The translations under genes and the position numbers were made by a program. This document shows, piece after piece, positions 1 to 11,964 of a stretch of DNA of 64,000 nucleotides. Numbering within the stretch: position 1 is the stretch's first letter; the number at the start of each line of letters is the position of its first letter. Source of the DNA: Inia geoffrensis (Eukaryota; Chordata; Mammalia; Artiodactyla; Iniidae); NCBI GenBank assembly GCA_036417435.1, contig CM070909.1, forward strand, positions 7,720,597 to 7,784,596, in the 5' to 3' direction. Below the pieces are notes generated by a model. That model saw only the letters and a list, made by a program, of their open reading frames with translations. It did no database searches and was not told where the DNA came from.

Positions 1-2480
1 AGCAAAGATGCCTATGGGTAGGTTGACACCACCTCCTATGGGGTGGCACCCCCTCCCTTTTTGACCCCTGAGGAGCCTTTCTGGGTGTGTGTAGTCAGGA
101 AGGTCTCCGTGACCTCGAGAATGAGGGATATGTGGTTTCTTTATCTCTTATCTGGGCAGGACTCAGCTCCTGTCTGCCCCTGCCACTACTGTTATCTTAA
201 AGCGTCCACCAGAGGCAAAGTCCAGCTATTTACCCTGTTTCTGTTGTTATTTCTATCTGGAAGTGTAAACAGGAAGCTGGCTGTAAATGTCTAACTTGGA
301 GCCTATGTATCTCCTGCCTCGGTGTGTTCATCGAGGACACAGGAGGGCCAAGGCCGCCACCCATGGCTGCAGCTGCCATGCCCTGCACAGCCCCAGGGAG
401 GCCAGTTATCCAGGCTGTGATATGCATGGAGTCCAGCAAAATGGCGCTAGACAGAGGATACGCAGGAGGGTGGGTGTGTGGCCAGGAATCTTGGGAGATC
501 TCGCGTTCATTTCATCTGCTGCCTTGGCTATCAATGAGGAGTCGCCCAGCAAACACTGGGTGAGCAACTCTTGAGTACTTGGGATTTTACCGTATGTCTG
601 CCATTCCTGTCCACTCCACAAGCAGGGGCCACTGAGACCACCTCTAATAATACTCAGTCATCCTGACCAGCAGAGGGTCAGCACCCCTAAGACCCGGGAC
701 ACATCATTAGGTCACATTTCAGGGACAGGCAGATGTCAGTAAGTGGATGGAGCCCCTGTGCCTGGCATCACAGACGTCTTAGAGCAGCAGGGAATGGTAG
801 TGATTATCTAATTCAACCCGCTGGCCATGGAAATGAGGAACTGAGGGCCAGAGGAGGAAGTGACTTCTTCTATATCACACGGTTCCATGCTTTTAGAGCC
901 TGGACTAGGAGACAGGTCTCCTACCTTGAATCTCAGTGAACTTTCCACCCAGTATCGAAAGAATTGTAATGAGTGCCATTGGTTTGTCCTTCCCAGAATG
1001 GAGGATGGAGCCAGTTAGAATAACCCCAGTGGCTGGGATTGGCAATCCTTGACATCTCAGTGACCTAACACAATAAAAGTGTCTCACCCCTTCATCACAA
1101 CCCAATATAGGTTGGGTGGTTCTCTGCTTCTGGGGCAGTTGCACAGAGGTGAGGGGGCTCCAGCCTGTGGCAGAAAGAATGGAGAAAACACATCCACTCC
1201 CAGCTGCCTTAGCTGGGGCTGTAACACACATCCCATTGGTGAGAATGATAGACAGACTGCATCTACATGCAAGGGCGCTGGGAAATGCATTTTAACTGTG
1301 TTTCCAGGTATATAAGACAGGTTTAGTGAGCTGCCAACCAGCATATGCCACAGTTATAAGGTGCAATATCCATGTCGTAGCTGTGACCCCTAATGCTAGC
1401 CGAGTGGTGACCTGGTCTTTACTCCAGAGCCTGCCCCCTCCTTCTTCTCCATGTTCCATCCCACAAGGCGGAACTGTGACCTGGAGAAGGCAGGGACCTG
1501 GCCAGGGTCACCCCCAGCTGCAAAGGCCCAGGACTTGAGCCCAGGGGTCCTAGACTTCAGGAAGCTCTCCCCCTCCTCTCTCCAGGTAGACCCCAAGATG
1601 TCTTCAGGTAGCAGAGACCTTCTGCTACACCGAGGCCTGTGTTCATCACAGCGCACCTGAACTGGTTGGGTGCGATGGAGGAAGGTGGCCAGTGGTGAGG
1701 CCCCGGGGGAGGGAAGGAGAAAGGAGAGGGGAACAGCTGTGTCCCCCGTCTATCAGCCACGCTTTCCTCTTCCTCTGTCATGGAATTTTTCTTTTTCTTG
1801 ACAGCGCACACCACGGCTTGGAGTATTTGTGGGAGAGAGCAGCAGGTCCGGGGCTCTGGCTGGGACGTGGGTGGGTATCTGGGTGCCATGCATGGGCTCT
1901 GCTGCTCTGGGCTCGGCCTGGCTCTCCCCGGGGTGCAGAGCAGAGAGCAGCGCTCCTTCCCGCCCCCTGGCACCGCAGATAGCATTACCTGGGGAAGGTT
2001 ATTTTGGGGAAGGCATCGGGGTGGAGAGGTGGGAGTTCAGTTTCTCCCCCTGCTCAGTCTCCTGAGGCCCCTGAGATAACATCAAAGCCCCTACACTGGG
2101 GTTAAGGGGTCTTTCTGGGTATTCCATCCACATCCTTCGGAAGTCCCTTCTTGCCACCGTGATTCCCTGCCTCGCAGCCTTCCATCAGCACGTCAGAACC
2201 ATCACCACCTTCCTCTGGAATTCCTGCAGGCATTTCGAGGGCGAGACCAGGGCATGAAAGATTTGATCTGAATCGATTCTGAAAACATACAGCTGATATT
2301 GCCTCAACCAGTGAATTGTTTAGAACTACAATGTCTTTTTCTCTTTAGAGATCCTTTTCAGTTCCTGGGGTCTCCAGCCCCGAATCTTTAAGCCCTTTTT
2401 ACTAGCAGCCTTAATTCAGGCTGCTGAAGAATCAGTACAACAGACCTTTTTTTTCTTTTTTTGAGGAAGAGGATATTACA
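1..2480. other. Intergenic, no gene recognised
   Basis: Mostly unique sequence apart from the MIR at about 775. Open frames here are under 145 codons, overlap on both strands and carry no family motif. Confidence 0.7.
775..955 (-). repeat. MIR
   Basis: GGAAATGAGGAACTGAGGGC, GGAAGTGACTTCTTCTATAT and CAGGTCTCCTACCTTGAAT follow a reverse-oriented MIR. Confidence 0.6.
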
Positions 2481-2734
2481 ATTTCTTGAGCTCCTGGGTG
2501 ACAGGCACTGTGCTAATTGCTTTCATTTACTTTATTATCTCACTTTATCCTCAAAGCAAGCTGTGGTCAGTTACTGTATGAAGGGCATCTGATTGGACAC
2601 TGCACAGGCCACAGGTGACTTTAGAATGGCTGCATCCCTCCAGGAGCTCAGCCTAGAGGCCATGATGCTTTATTGCCATGGTAATTAGCATCATCGGTGG
2701 CAATATGCCAGCGACGTCCTGGTGACTGAGTGAG

Positions 2735-2905
2735 CTCGTATTTCGTGCCAGGCAGTGTACAGTGTGCTTGATGTGCCTCATCCTGTGTATTCCTCACACC
2801 ACTCCTAGGAGGTAGGTGATATCATTAGACCCATTTTACAGGTGAGTAACCTGAGTCTCTGAGAGGTGAAGCCACCTGCCCAAGGCACTGGGCTGGTATG
2901 TAATA
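2735..2905 (-). repeat. MIR
   Basis: CATTTTACAGGTGAGTAACC and GTGAAGCCACCTGCCCAAGG are the reverse MIR core. Another MIR-like piece lies at about 2485-2570. Confidence 0.65.
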
Positions 2906-2915
2906 TATCTAGTAT

Positions 2916-4107
2916 TTACCTCGTGTCTGGCTGATTCTAGAGTCAAGATACTCACTGTCACAAATAACGCAAATAGAAGCCAGAACCATGAGGAAGGTGA
3001 CACCAGTTTCAAATGGAGCCCGAGGGAGAGGGAGAGGTTAATGAATTCTCACGAGGAAGCTTGGGAAGATGACCTAGATGAGTTTGAAATTGAGTTGGTC
3101 CTTAACATCTTGGCTGGGCTCCCAAAGGCAGTTCCATGGGACGAAGTCCACTGGCAGAAAATGTGTAGAGCCTGCTGTGCTAGAGCAGTGGAGGGGACCG
3201 GTTCGTGGTTTTCCCAGTTGTCTTTCCAGCTCTTTCAGGAAGGGTTGTTACTAAGATATGGATATCTTTGTATATGAAAATGATTGCATTATTATAAACA
3301 GCGGGGTTATGCCCTCCCATTTCGCAGACGGGGATCATTAAGGCTCTGCTCAGATTGCTATGGTACAGAGAAAGCTCCCGGCCGGTAGCACTGGGGCTAC
3401 GGGAACCTTTGGGAAACGCTGCCTGCGGACCTGGGAAACCCAGGAACATTCCCTGGTCCATCGGCCCCGGGAGAGGCAGGAGGCAGCAGCTCCCAGGATG
3501 GGCCACAGGGCACCGCTCTACAGGCTCGCCCACCCTCAGCTCTGCCCTGAGTTCTGAGCTTCCTGGCAAAAGCGAGTCCTTGTATTGTAATCTCAGGCAC
3601 AGCTTGAGCCATTGTCCCTGGAGCTTCCCAGGCCTTTCTCTGGAAGCACAGTTTCCAGGACCAAATGTGGGGAGACAGAACTGCCCACTCCCCTCAACTG
3701 ACTTTCATTCCCTGCCTACTCCATGCCCGGGGCTGGGACATGCTGCCACCCCTATGGATAAAGGCCTCAGCTTTCTTCTCTGAAAACAACCAGAACTGAG
3801 CCAGAAAACAGCCAGTGACTCACTGTCATTGAGCAAGTGAAGCATTATTGAAGCCATGAGGTGCTGAGTATGGAACAAGCCCAATTCACTGCAGTTCTTG
3901 TAAGAGAGACAGAGAGCAGATGAGACAAACTCTTCCTGGCTGCTGGGACCCGGTGACTGTTGAGACAGGTCGGCCAGGGTGTGTGGCATCTTCCTCTGTA
4001 GACCCTTAGAATGAGGATGGACATATCGGATTCCAGGAAGAGGGGGCAGTGAATCCCGAAGGGCACAGTTCACCATGATCTGGAGCCCTGGGGACAGTAT
4101 TCTCCAC
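2916..4107. other. Intergenic, no gene recognised
   Basis: Unique sequence. A small + frame from 3041 is acidic at its start but resembles nothing I know and has no supporting splice or repeat context. Confidence 0.6.
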
Positions 4108-4262
4108 CCCTGCGGGGGGCAGCGCTTCTCAGATTTTGCCCCAGATCCCCTGGGGGTCTTGTTACAGTGCAGATTGGGATTTGATGCTCTGGGCGGGGCC
4201 CCCGAATCTGCATTTCTAACCAGCTCCCAGGGTTGCCTGCTGCTATGGGGTTGAGGACCTGA
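4108..4262 (+). mobile_element. MER5A-like hAT remnant
   Basis: GCGCTTCTCAGATTTTG, then GCATTTCTAACCAGCTCCCA and a matching end. Moderately diverged. Confidence 0.65.
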
Positions 4263-5110
4263 CATCAGAGCAAGGAGGTAGAGAGAGAGGCAGCAGGGTC
4301 TCTCCAAAGCCAGGGGGTTCCAGACTCAGGTGTGATGCTTCAAGATTGATTTTGTTTTTTTTTAAAACCTGGGGTCTGTATCTGGGGGTGGAAAAGGTGA
4401 GGACCAAGTGTGGGAGGAGAGTGGATTCTGTCTTTGCAAGAGGAGCTGAGAGCTACTTAAGAGCCTGGGTCAGCAGATGAGCCCAGGACCCAATCCCCAC
4501 AGACTCCTGTGTGCCCTGGCCTCCAGACTGGCTCCCGAGGGGATGGGGAGCCTTGCTGGGGGCGGGGCGTGTGGTTCTAGCTTTCTCCATCAGGCACACC
4601 TTCCAGCCTCACTCGTAAGGCCAACACACTCTGGGGACAACAGTATGCTCTAAATACATGAGAAGGCTAGGTTGTCGAGTTTGTCCACAGCTGTCCTTTG
4701 CGACGTTTGAAACGTGTGCCCCTGGGGGTGTCGGGGGGTCTGCGCTCCTGGGACAGTGTCACCTGCACCAGCACCACGAGCGCTCCTGGGAATGGGAGCC
4801 TCTTGGATTGTAAACAGTTGGTCCATGTGAGGAGAGGAGTGAAACTCGCCCCTTGGCCATATCCTTCACACCATCATCAGCTCCATGGTCCTCCCTTCAG
4901 CTGAGGAAAAGGTAAACTTCAGCCCAGGTTGACCTACTTCTTGCAAATCCCAAATCATTAGGGTTCCCAACTGAAACCCCCAGAAAACTGAAGGGTCCTT
5001 ACCATTCATTAATGTCTGTTTCTGCAACCTCAGAGCAAGATATAGTGGGGTGTATCCCACCAAGACAGGCGCTCAGGCTGGAGCCAGGTAGGGGTCAGTG
5101 TCTAGACTTC

Positions 5111-5489
5111 TTTTTTTTTTTTAATTTAAAAAACAAATATTATTATTTATTTATATTTATTTATTTTTGGCTGCATTGGGTCTTTGCTGCTGTGCACAGC
5201 CTTTCTCTAGTTGCGGCGATTGGGGGCTACTCTTCGTTGCAGTTCGCAGGCATCTCATTGCAGTGGCTTCTCTTGTTGCGGAGCACAGGCTCTAGGCATG
5301 TGGGCTTCAGCAGTTGTGGCGCGCGGGCTCAGTAGTTGTGGCTCGCGGGCTCTAGAGCGCAGGCTCAGTAGACGTGGTGCACAGGCTTAGTTGCTCCGCG
5401 GCATGTGGGATCTTCCCGGACCAGGGCTCAAACACGTGTCCCCTGCATTGGCAGGCAGATTCTTAACCACTGCATCACCAGGGAAGCCC
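5111..5489 (-). mobile_element. CHR-type tRNA-derived SINE, long older subtype
   Basis: Reading the minus strand, the element starts GGGCTTCCCTGGTGATGCAG, carries tRNA-like A and B boxes, and ends in an A/T-rich tail (here at the left). Its long middle (AGTAGTTGTGGC copies) marks the older long subtype. Diverged flanking repeats near 5095 and 5490 (CAGTGTCTAGACTTCT versus CAGTGCCTGGAATTCT) look like an aged target-site duplication. Confidence 0.9.
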
Positions 5490-5639
5490 AGTGCCTGGAA
5501 TTCTTGAACCCCCTTTCAGTGCGGGCTTCCCTCGGCGTGACGGCTTGGCGGGTGTAGCGGCCTCACACCATCCACGCGCCCCCTACAGCCTCTGTGTATC
5601 AAAAACCCTGCTCTGCAGCCATCGCCCCAGGGCCTCAGA

Positions 5640-5875
5640 CCAGCGGTTATCAACTCTGCACGATTTTGCTTGCAGGGGACATTTGGCAATGTCTGGGGAC
5701 ATTTTTGATTGTCACAGCTCAGGGCAGGTCCTACTGGCATCTACTGGGTAGAGGCCAGGGATGTTGCAATGCACACGACTGAATGATCCTGTTATCATTC
5801 CGGATGACCCACAAGAAAGAATGATCAGGTCCAGTACATCATTAGTGCTGAGGTTGAGAATCCCTGCCTTAAACA
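5640..5875 (+). mobile_element. MER20-like hAT DNA transposon remnant
   Basis: Starts CCAGCGGTTATCAACTCTG, contains GGCATCTACTGGGTAGAGGC, and ends GTTGAGAATCCCTGCC, matching the short inverted ends of MER20-type elements. Confidence 0.8.
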
Positions 5876-7560
5876 GGTACCCAGGGGGTCCGGGCTGACA
5901 CGGGAGAGCTGGACCCACAAGGAGGCCAGCTGGACTTTGCCAGAACACTCACCTTAGGGTGAGGGGTTAGGGCATATTCATAGGATCCCCTGAAAATGAG
6001 TGTGCCTGTAACGTGCTCTCTCATGTCCCGCCTTTGTCATCTACCTTTCACTGTCTTCGGATCTGAGGGGTGCTCAGCAGGAAAGAGGTTTAACAGGTGG
6101 CTGTGATCTAGCAGGTGAAGGGTGGGGATCCAGGGTCTTCCCTGGGGTCACACTGCATCCTGGCCATCCTTAGCCTCGCCCCTGGGTCAGAGTCAGGCAT
6201 TATATGGGGAAAGGCACAGGCTGTGGACTTAGACGGGCCTGGGTCTTGGCGGGGTGCCCTTCGGAAGGGAGTTAATCTCTCTGTCCTCAGTTTCCCCTCA
6301 GTTTCACGGACCCAGGCATCTAACCACATGAGGGTCTAGGCAGAGTGGATGCTCAGGAAATGACAGTTAACATAATAATAGGTACCAGCACTTCTATGAA
6401 GGGCTTGTTTGTTTTCCCCTGTTAACACTGGGTGACCAGGAAGAGGAATCAAGTGTGATACTGGGAATCTAAGAGTATCACTGAAGATGCAATCATTGCA
6501 GGCAGAGAGAGTCAGAACGCACGCTAAACAAAGCAGTTCCATCCTGATTCTATGTGTGCAAGTGTTCTGCTCACCTATCTGCACGCCGAGTCATGGATTT
6601 TTGCCAAACCTCAGCTCTGGGGCAGGGGGCGTCAGAGATGGGGGAGTGGTGCTGGTTGGCGAGTGTGCCTGCGCCACTGTGGATATTGTAGGGCATGTAA
6701 TGTGCATGTAAGACTGGGTATCGTCAAATGAATTTGATTCCCAAGCCACACATAAGTGCTTTGGGGCTTAGTCTCATTTTATGTTTTGTGTTTCTCAGTC
6801 TCCATTAGAGGTAAAGGTGCTGGCTTTATATGAATACGGTGTTTTGTCATTCATTTATTTTTACTCACCTATTGCCTCTTTCCCAAAAAGATATCTGAGA
6901 CAGTTCACCACTAAGGATTGGATGATACAAATAAAGGTATAGATACAGGTATAGTAAGCTTACTAAAGCAAGAATATATTTGTGTAACAGGACTAAAAAT
7001 TATGTTAATTCTTCAGTCTATTCTAATCACTGTGATTAATCATCATGTGTCTCTGAGCTTCCAGCTGGCCAATGTAAAAAAGGAAAGAGGACAAAAATCA
7101 TAGGACAATATTTTTACTTGTGACGTTGAATGACAAAGTGGACAATTTCCCCAACCGCAATTTTACAACAAATGCAGAAGTGGTTTTTACAACAAATCTT
7201 AATGAAAGCTGAGGACATAGTATTAACCTGCAGCTTGGTGAAGACAGATCTGCAAGACTCCTGAGGGCGGACAATGCTTCCAGGCTGTAGCTTGATAGGG
7301 GACAGAACTTGGAATGCCCAGAGGAGTAGGTGTGTGACCATATTCTCTTCCCTAAATGTAATTTCTCTGGCTGGGCTTTTTACCAGGAGTTGTTTACAGA
7401 TACTTTGAGGTGTTACTTCCTTATGAGCCCCTGGAGGCTGGGCTTCTATTTCATAGACAGATAGAGAACTGATAGAAAAGTGCCCATCCCTGTTCCTGGC
7501 ATCAACTGGGAGTTCTGTGTTCATCTCTTCGTTTATTTGTTCATCTTTTCCATTTGTTCT
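5876..7560. other. Intergenic, turns AT-rich from about 6.7 kb
   Basis: GC-moderate sequence with one MIR, then AT-rich sequence leading to the ATCC microsatellite. No gene seen. Confidence 0.6.
6205..6345 (+). repeat. MIR
   Basis: AAAGGCACAGGCTGTGGACT and GGAGTTAATCTCTCTGTCCT fit the forward MIR. Confidence 0.5.
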
Positions 7561-8004
7561 TCCATCCATCCATCCATCCATCCATCCATCCATCCATCCA
7601 TCCACCCATCCATCCATCCATTTATCTATCAATCCACCCATCCACCCATCCATCCATCCACCCATCCATCCACCTATCCACCCATCCATCCACCCATCCA
7701 TCCGTCCACCCATCCATCCATCCATTTATCCATTTATCCATCCATCCATCCATTTATCTATCCATCCATCCATCCACCCATCCATCCAACCACCCATCCA
7801 TCCATCCATTTATCTATCCATCCATCCATCCACCCATCCATCCATCCACCCATCCATCCATCCATTTATCCATCCATCCATTTATCCATTTATCCATCCA
7901 TCCATTTATCCATTTATCCATCCATCCATCCATCCATCCATCCATTTATCCATTTATCCATCCATCCATCCATCCATCCACCCACCCATCCATCCACCCC
8001 TGCC
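7561..8004. repeat. Tetranucleotide microsatellite (ATCC/CATC)n with TTATC and ACCC variants
   Basis: About 440 bp of CATC repeats with interspersed CATTTATC and CACCCATC variants. The tract has no stop codon in any of the three + frames, so long Ser-Ile-His-Pro ORFs and a Met-Asp-Gly-Trp ORF on the other strand appear; these are artefacts of the repeat. A longer-period pattern of CCATTTAT pairs separated by CCATC runs recurs near 7727, 7871, 7903 and 7943. Confidence 0.95.
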
Positions 8005-9381
8005 CTAATTTGGGGAGACAGAGTGGGAAGCTGTAGTGGTTGACATGTGACTTATTTAGATGAGCTTGGATGTCTGTGAGAGGGAGGCTGCCATCCTCCA
8101 TCCCTCATAAATGCCTTGGTCCTCACCTGGAGCTGTAAACTTCTGTGGGACAGAGCAGAGATGAACAAGCCTGGCTATTCAGCAGGGAAGATGTTGGTGA
8201 TATATGGACAGGCCAAGCTTTGGAAGAAAAATCTGTATGGCCATCCACAGAGTGCCTATCTAATTAAATGAGCGCCATGCTGCAAAAAAAGGCCTTATGT
8301 GTCCTTTCCATACATGGAAAACAACCCATTGGTGGTTCCATTCTTAGTTGTATATTTGTAATTGAGGCCATGCTTGTTTGCACAACCAATTCTATAGGTA
8401 CAAGTCAACTTTTTATTTCTTTTCAGCACTATGCTATTCAGTTGCCAAGACACATCCAGTGCTTAATGTTTTATCTAATTCATCCTGCCGATCCTTTTGC
8501 AATATGACCTATGTCTTTGTTCTTGATTAAACCAATCACATGACTAGATTATGTCTGAAATTCTGCTCTGAGCATTATCACCCTCCATCTCCTGGGCAGG
8601 TGCATGCACACCCATGAACACACACTCACGTGCACGCACATGTGTATACCTTTGAAGGCTCAGGGCTTCAGAAAGATAGAAAACAGCTTACAGCAGCTAC
8701 AAGCACCTCTAATCTTCTGAAATCCCCTTGTGACAGCGCACATAGCTAGCACGGCTTGAGCGGCCAAATTTGAATTCTCGAGGAGCTGTGCTATCCTGGC
8801 TAAAGAACTTTCTAGGTTTTCTGAAAGTTAACCAGAACATTTTTTTCCAGTTGCCCGTGCTACCGAAAATATTTCTATAATGCTTTAACCCCTTTTTTCG
8901 CCTTAGTGAGAATTACAAATAATTGAACCTAGCCTAATAATGACTAAGGCTCATTTTCGTTGAGGACAGAGGCTCATTAAAGCCTAAAGGAATAGGATTT
9001 TGGAATGAGATGAATCTAGAGTTGGATTTCGGCTTTTAATGCCACTTACAGGCTATGAGATCTTAGGCAACCTGACAACTTTTATTAGCCTTGGTTTTGT
9101 TTCTGGTCTGCAGAAATAGAGGTGATTTTATTCACCTTGCAGGGCTATAATAAGAGTCAGAAATCATGTCAATAAATTGCCTGGATTTAGTGTCCTGCAT
9201 ATGGTAGCAATTGCTGTTTTGGCTTTTCTTATTCCAGAGAGCACAGGTGGAACATATGAAAGGAACAGGAAGTTGAAATTGAGTCAAACATGGACTGTCC
9301 TTAGGACGGCCTTCTGAAATGCTGAATTCTCATGCCAAAACTGATGATCTCATTATTTATAAAATTGCAGTATAGTGGGGC
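8005..9381. other. Intergenic AT-rich stretch, no clear repeat to 8.9 kb
   Basis: 8160-8900 shows no repeat I recognise, while 9005-9195 is MIR-like. No coding signal. Confidence 0.5.
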
Positions 9382-9728
9382 AGGCTTCCCCAGTGACACA
9401 GTGGTTAAGAACCTGCCTGCCAATGCAGGGGACACAGGTTCGAGCCCTGGTCCAGGAAGATCCCACATGCCGAGGAGCAGCTAAGCCTGTGCGCCACGAC
9501 TACTGAGCCTGCGCTCTAGAGCCCGCAAGCCACAACTACTGAGCCCACATGCCACAACTACTGAAGCCTGCGTGCCTACAGCCTGTGCTCCACAAAGAGA
9601 GAAGCCACTGCAATGAGGAACCCACGCACCACAAGGAAGAGTAGTCCCCACTATCTGCAACTAGAGAAAGCCTGTGCGCAGCAACGAAGACCCAACGCAG
9701 CCAACAATAAATAAATAAAATAAATAAG
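9382..9728 (+). mobile_element. CHR-type tRNA-derived SINE, long older subtype
   Basis: Starts GGCTTCCCCAGTGACACAGT, contains the B-box-like GGTTCGAGCCC, and ends in AATAAATAAATAAAATAAAT. About as diverged as the copy near 5.1 kb. Confidence 0.9.
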
Positions 9729-10939
9729 GGAGGGAGGCGGGCAGAATCGGACCTCCTGCACCAGATCTTGCCGCTGCTGCCTGGTCCCTGGGCCACGCTG
9801 GTCCCATTCTTCACTCAGTGTGGTGGTGGTTGCTTCCGTCTGGCAAAATGCCCTGTTGTGCGGAGAGAAACTTGAAGAAGCAAAAATAATTAAAAAAATA
9901 AAATAAAGAAAAGCTCCTTGGGCATCTTGGGTCATCTAGTAGCTTTTAAGGCCAAGAACATCTTGATGAGTTATCAGCAAATCATAAACACATGGACGGC
10001 AATTCATGGCCTCAAAGACATTCTAGATGCAAGTTTAAGAAGGAAGGTGTTGACAGACTGTGTCTTTGGGAAGCTACCTGCTTAGCCCAGGTGGTTCAAC
10101 ACCCATGATGGGAAGCTCCAGATAAGGGTGGCAAGAGGGACAGTGGCTCCCAAGAGTGACAGCCTACTGCATTTCTAAGAACAGAAGTGTTTTCTATCAG
10201 TTCTGTATTGGCCAAACCACAATGTGCAACCAAAACCTCAGAGTCCACCTGATGGAAAAGAGCTGAGGTCACTTACATGTCTTTCTTCCCTCTCTCCTGT
10301 TCAGAACATTGTGAGAGCACCCCTGACATCTTCAGCTAATAAGGTGTATGAGGGACAAAACTTAGAAGATGGGGAACTCAGAACAGTCTCCCAAAAGCCT
10401 CTTCTGTTTTCCAAGGCTGGATTTTCAATTATTAATTAGTTAATCACAAATTAGTAAATAATAATCAATAAGTGATAGGACGGCATTGTGACGTCTCCTG
10501 TGTTTCTAGAAATGCTAAATGGCTCTCTCCATAATAGATTCTCCATAAATATAATTAAATGCCTGCTATATGCCAAGGGCTCTGCTGGGCACATTGGAAA
10601 TCACTGAGAAGCCCTGGGTCCCAGCTCCTCCAGGGGCACTCAGAGTGATGGGGGATGCAGGGGGCACCACGAAAAGGCTACCGGCCATACCAGGCAGCAA
10701 GTGCCAGGTGTCAGGCGATTGACTGGAGCCACTTGGTCCAGGAGCCACTGGACCAGGAAAAAAGTTAGTTGGGGATTTGTTTACTCCTTGTGGATTTCGT
10801 GCATCAATGAGAGTGGGAGAAATCCCGGTTGGATAAGCTATGTATTCCAGACAGTAACAGTTATTAAACCTCGAGAAGAGATCTTTAAGGGAGTCCAGAG
10901 AGATGTGGAGAGGAGGGATCATTCTCTCCCTGGAATTTT

Positions 10940-11144
10940 TTTTTTTTTTTTTTGCGGTATGCGGGCCCCTCACTGCCGTGGCCTCTTCCGTTGCGGTGCA
11001 CAGGCTGCGGACGCGCAGGCTCAGGGGCCATGGCTCACGGGCCCAGCCACTCAGCGGCATGTGGGATCTTCCCGGACCGGGGCACGAACCCGTGTCCCCT
11101 GCATCGGCAGGCGGACTCTCAACCACTGCACTACCAGGGGAGCC
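10940..11144 (-). mobile_element. Young CHR-type SINE with 16-bp target duplication
   Basis: Poly-T at the left marks minus orientation. The element ends at GGGAGCC on the right. CTCTCCCTGGAATTTT is present perfectly on both sides (10924-10939 and 11145-11160). Confidence 0.93.
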
Positions 11145-11569
11145 CTCTCCCTGGAATTTTGTTACAAGGGTCCTGTATCACACTCATGTGCACAGTTGGA
11201 TCTGGACCACTGCCACCTCCCCCTTCCCCCAGGACCCTCCACCCCACCCAGTCTCCTGGCCCATGAAACCTCTGACACCAGAGAGCCTTCCTGGACATGA
11301 CCAGTCCTCATTACTTTTAGAGTCGCTCCCTGATCACCTGCCAGATACACTGAGACTTGACGTGGCCTCTGAGTTTCCTGTGACAATCGTGCTCTGTTCA
11401 GCCTCCTCTCTGGGGTTTAGTCAACGATCTCAAAGGGGTTCCCCCAGGCTTCAGCTCCCTCCCTTTTCCCTCCCTTGACCCTCCCACAACCTTCTTCAAA
11501 ACACCATTTGAAAACAAATTATTCCCTCCCCTAAATTTCCCTAAGTGTTTGAAGCACCACTGTTTAAAG

Positions 11570-11735
11570 GAATGAGCTCTGATTTGGGGAATAGATAAGC
11601 ATCCATTCAAAGCATGACTTAGCCACTTGCTTGCTGTGTGGCTTTGGGTAGATAAATTAACCTCTCTGAGCCTCACTGTCTTCTGTAAAACAGAGCTGCT
11701 CTGAGCACTCTAGGGTGACATGGACAAGGCATCTA
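11570..11735 (+). repeat. MIR
   Basis: TAGCCACTTGCTTGCTGTGT and TAACCTCTCTGAGCCTCACT are the conserved MIR core. A reverse MIR follows at about 11835-11965. Confidence 0.65.
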
Positions 11736-11964
11736 CCACGTGGTGATAACTTTTAGTAACTTCATTTCTTCTCACACTCAGAACTTGCACTAGCATGGAG
11801 TTAATTCAGTTCACAGGCTGCCCCTGCACGAACGTGTGTTATGCTCCGGGACTGTCTCATTTAACCCAGCCAACTGTTTTTTGCTATGTAGATACTATTT
11901 TCACCATTTTCTAGATAGGATCGCTGAGGCCAGAGGACCGGGATGTGAAACCAGGTCGTCTGAG

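Noticed and set aside
7114..8043. Long Ser-Ile-His-Pro and Met-Asp-Gly-Trp open frames
   Set aside because: They are the ATCC microsatellite translated; all frames are open because the repeat lacks stops.
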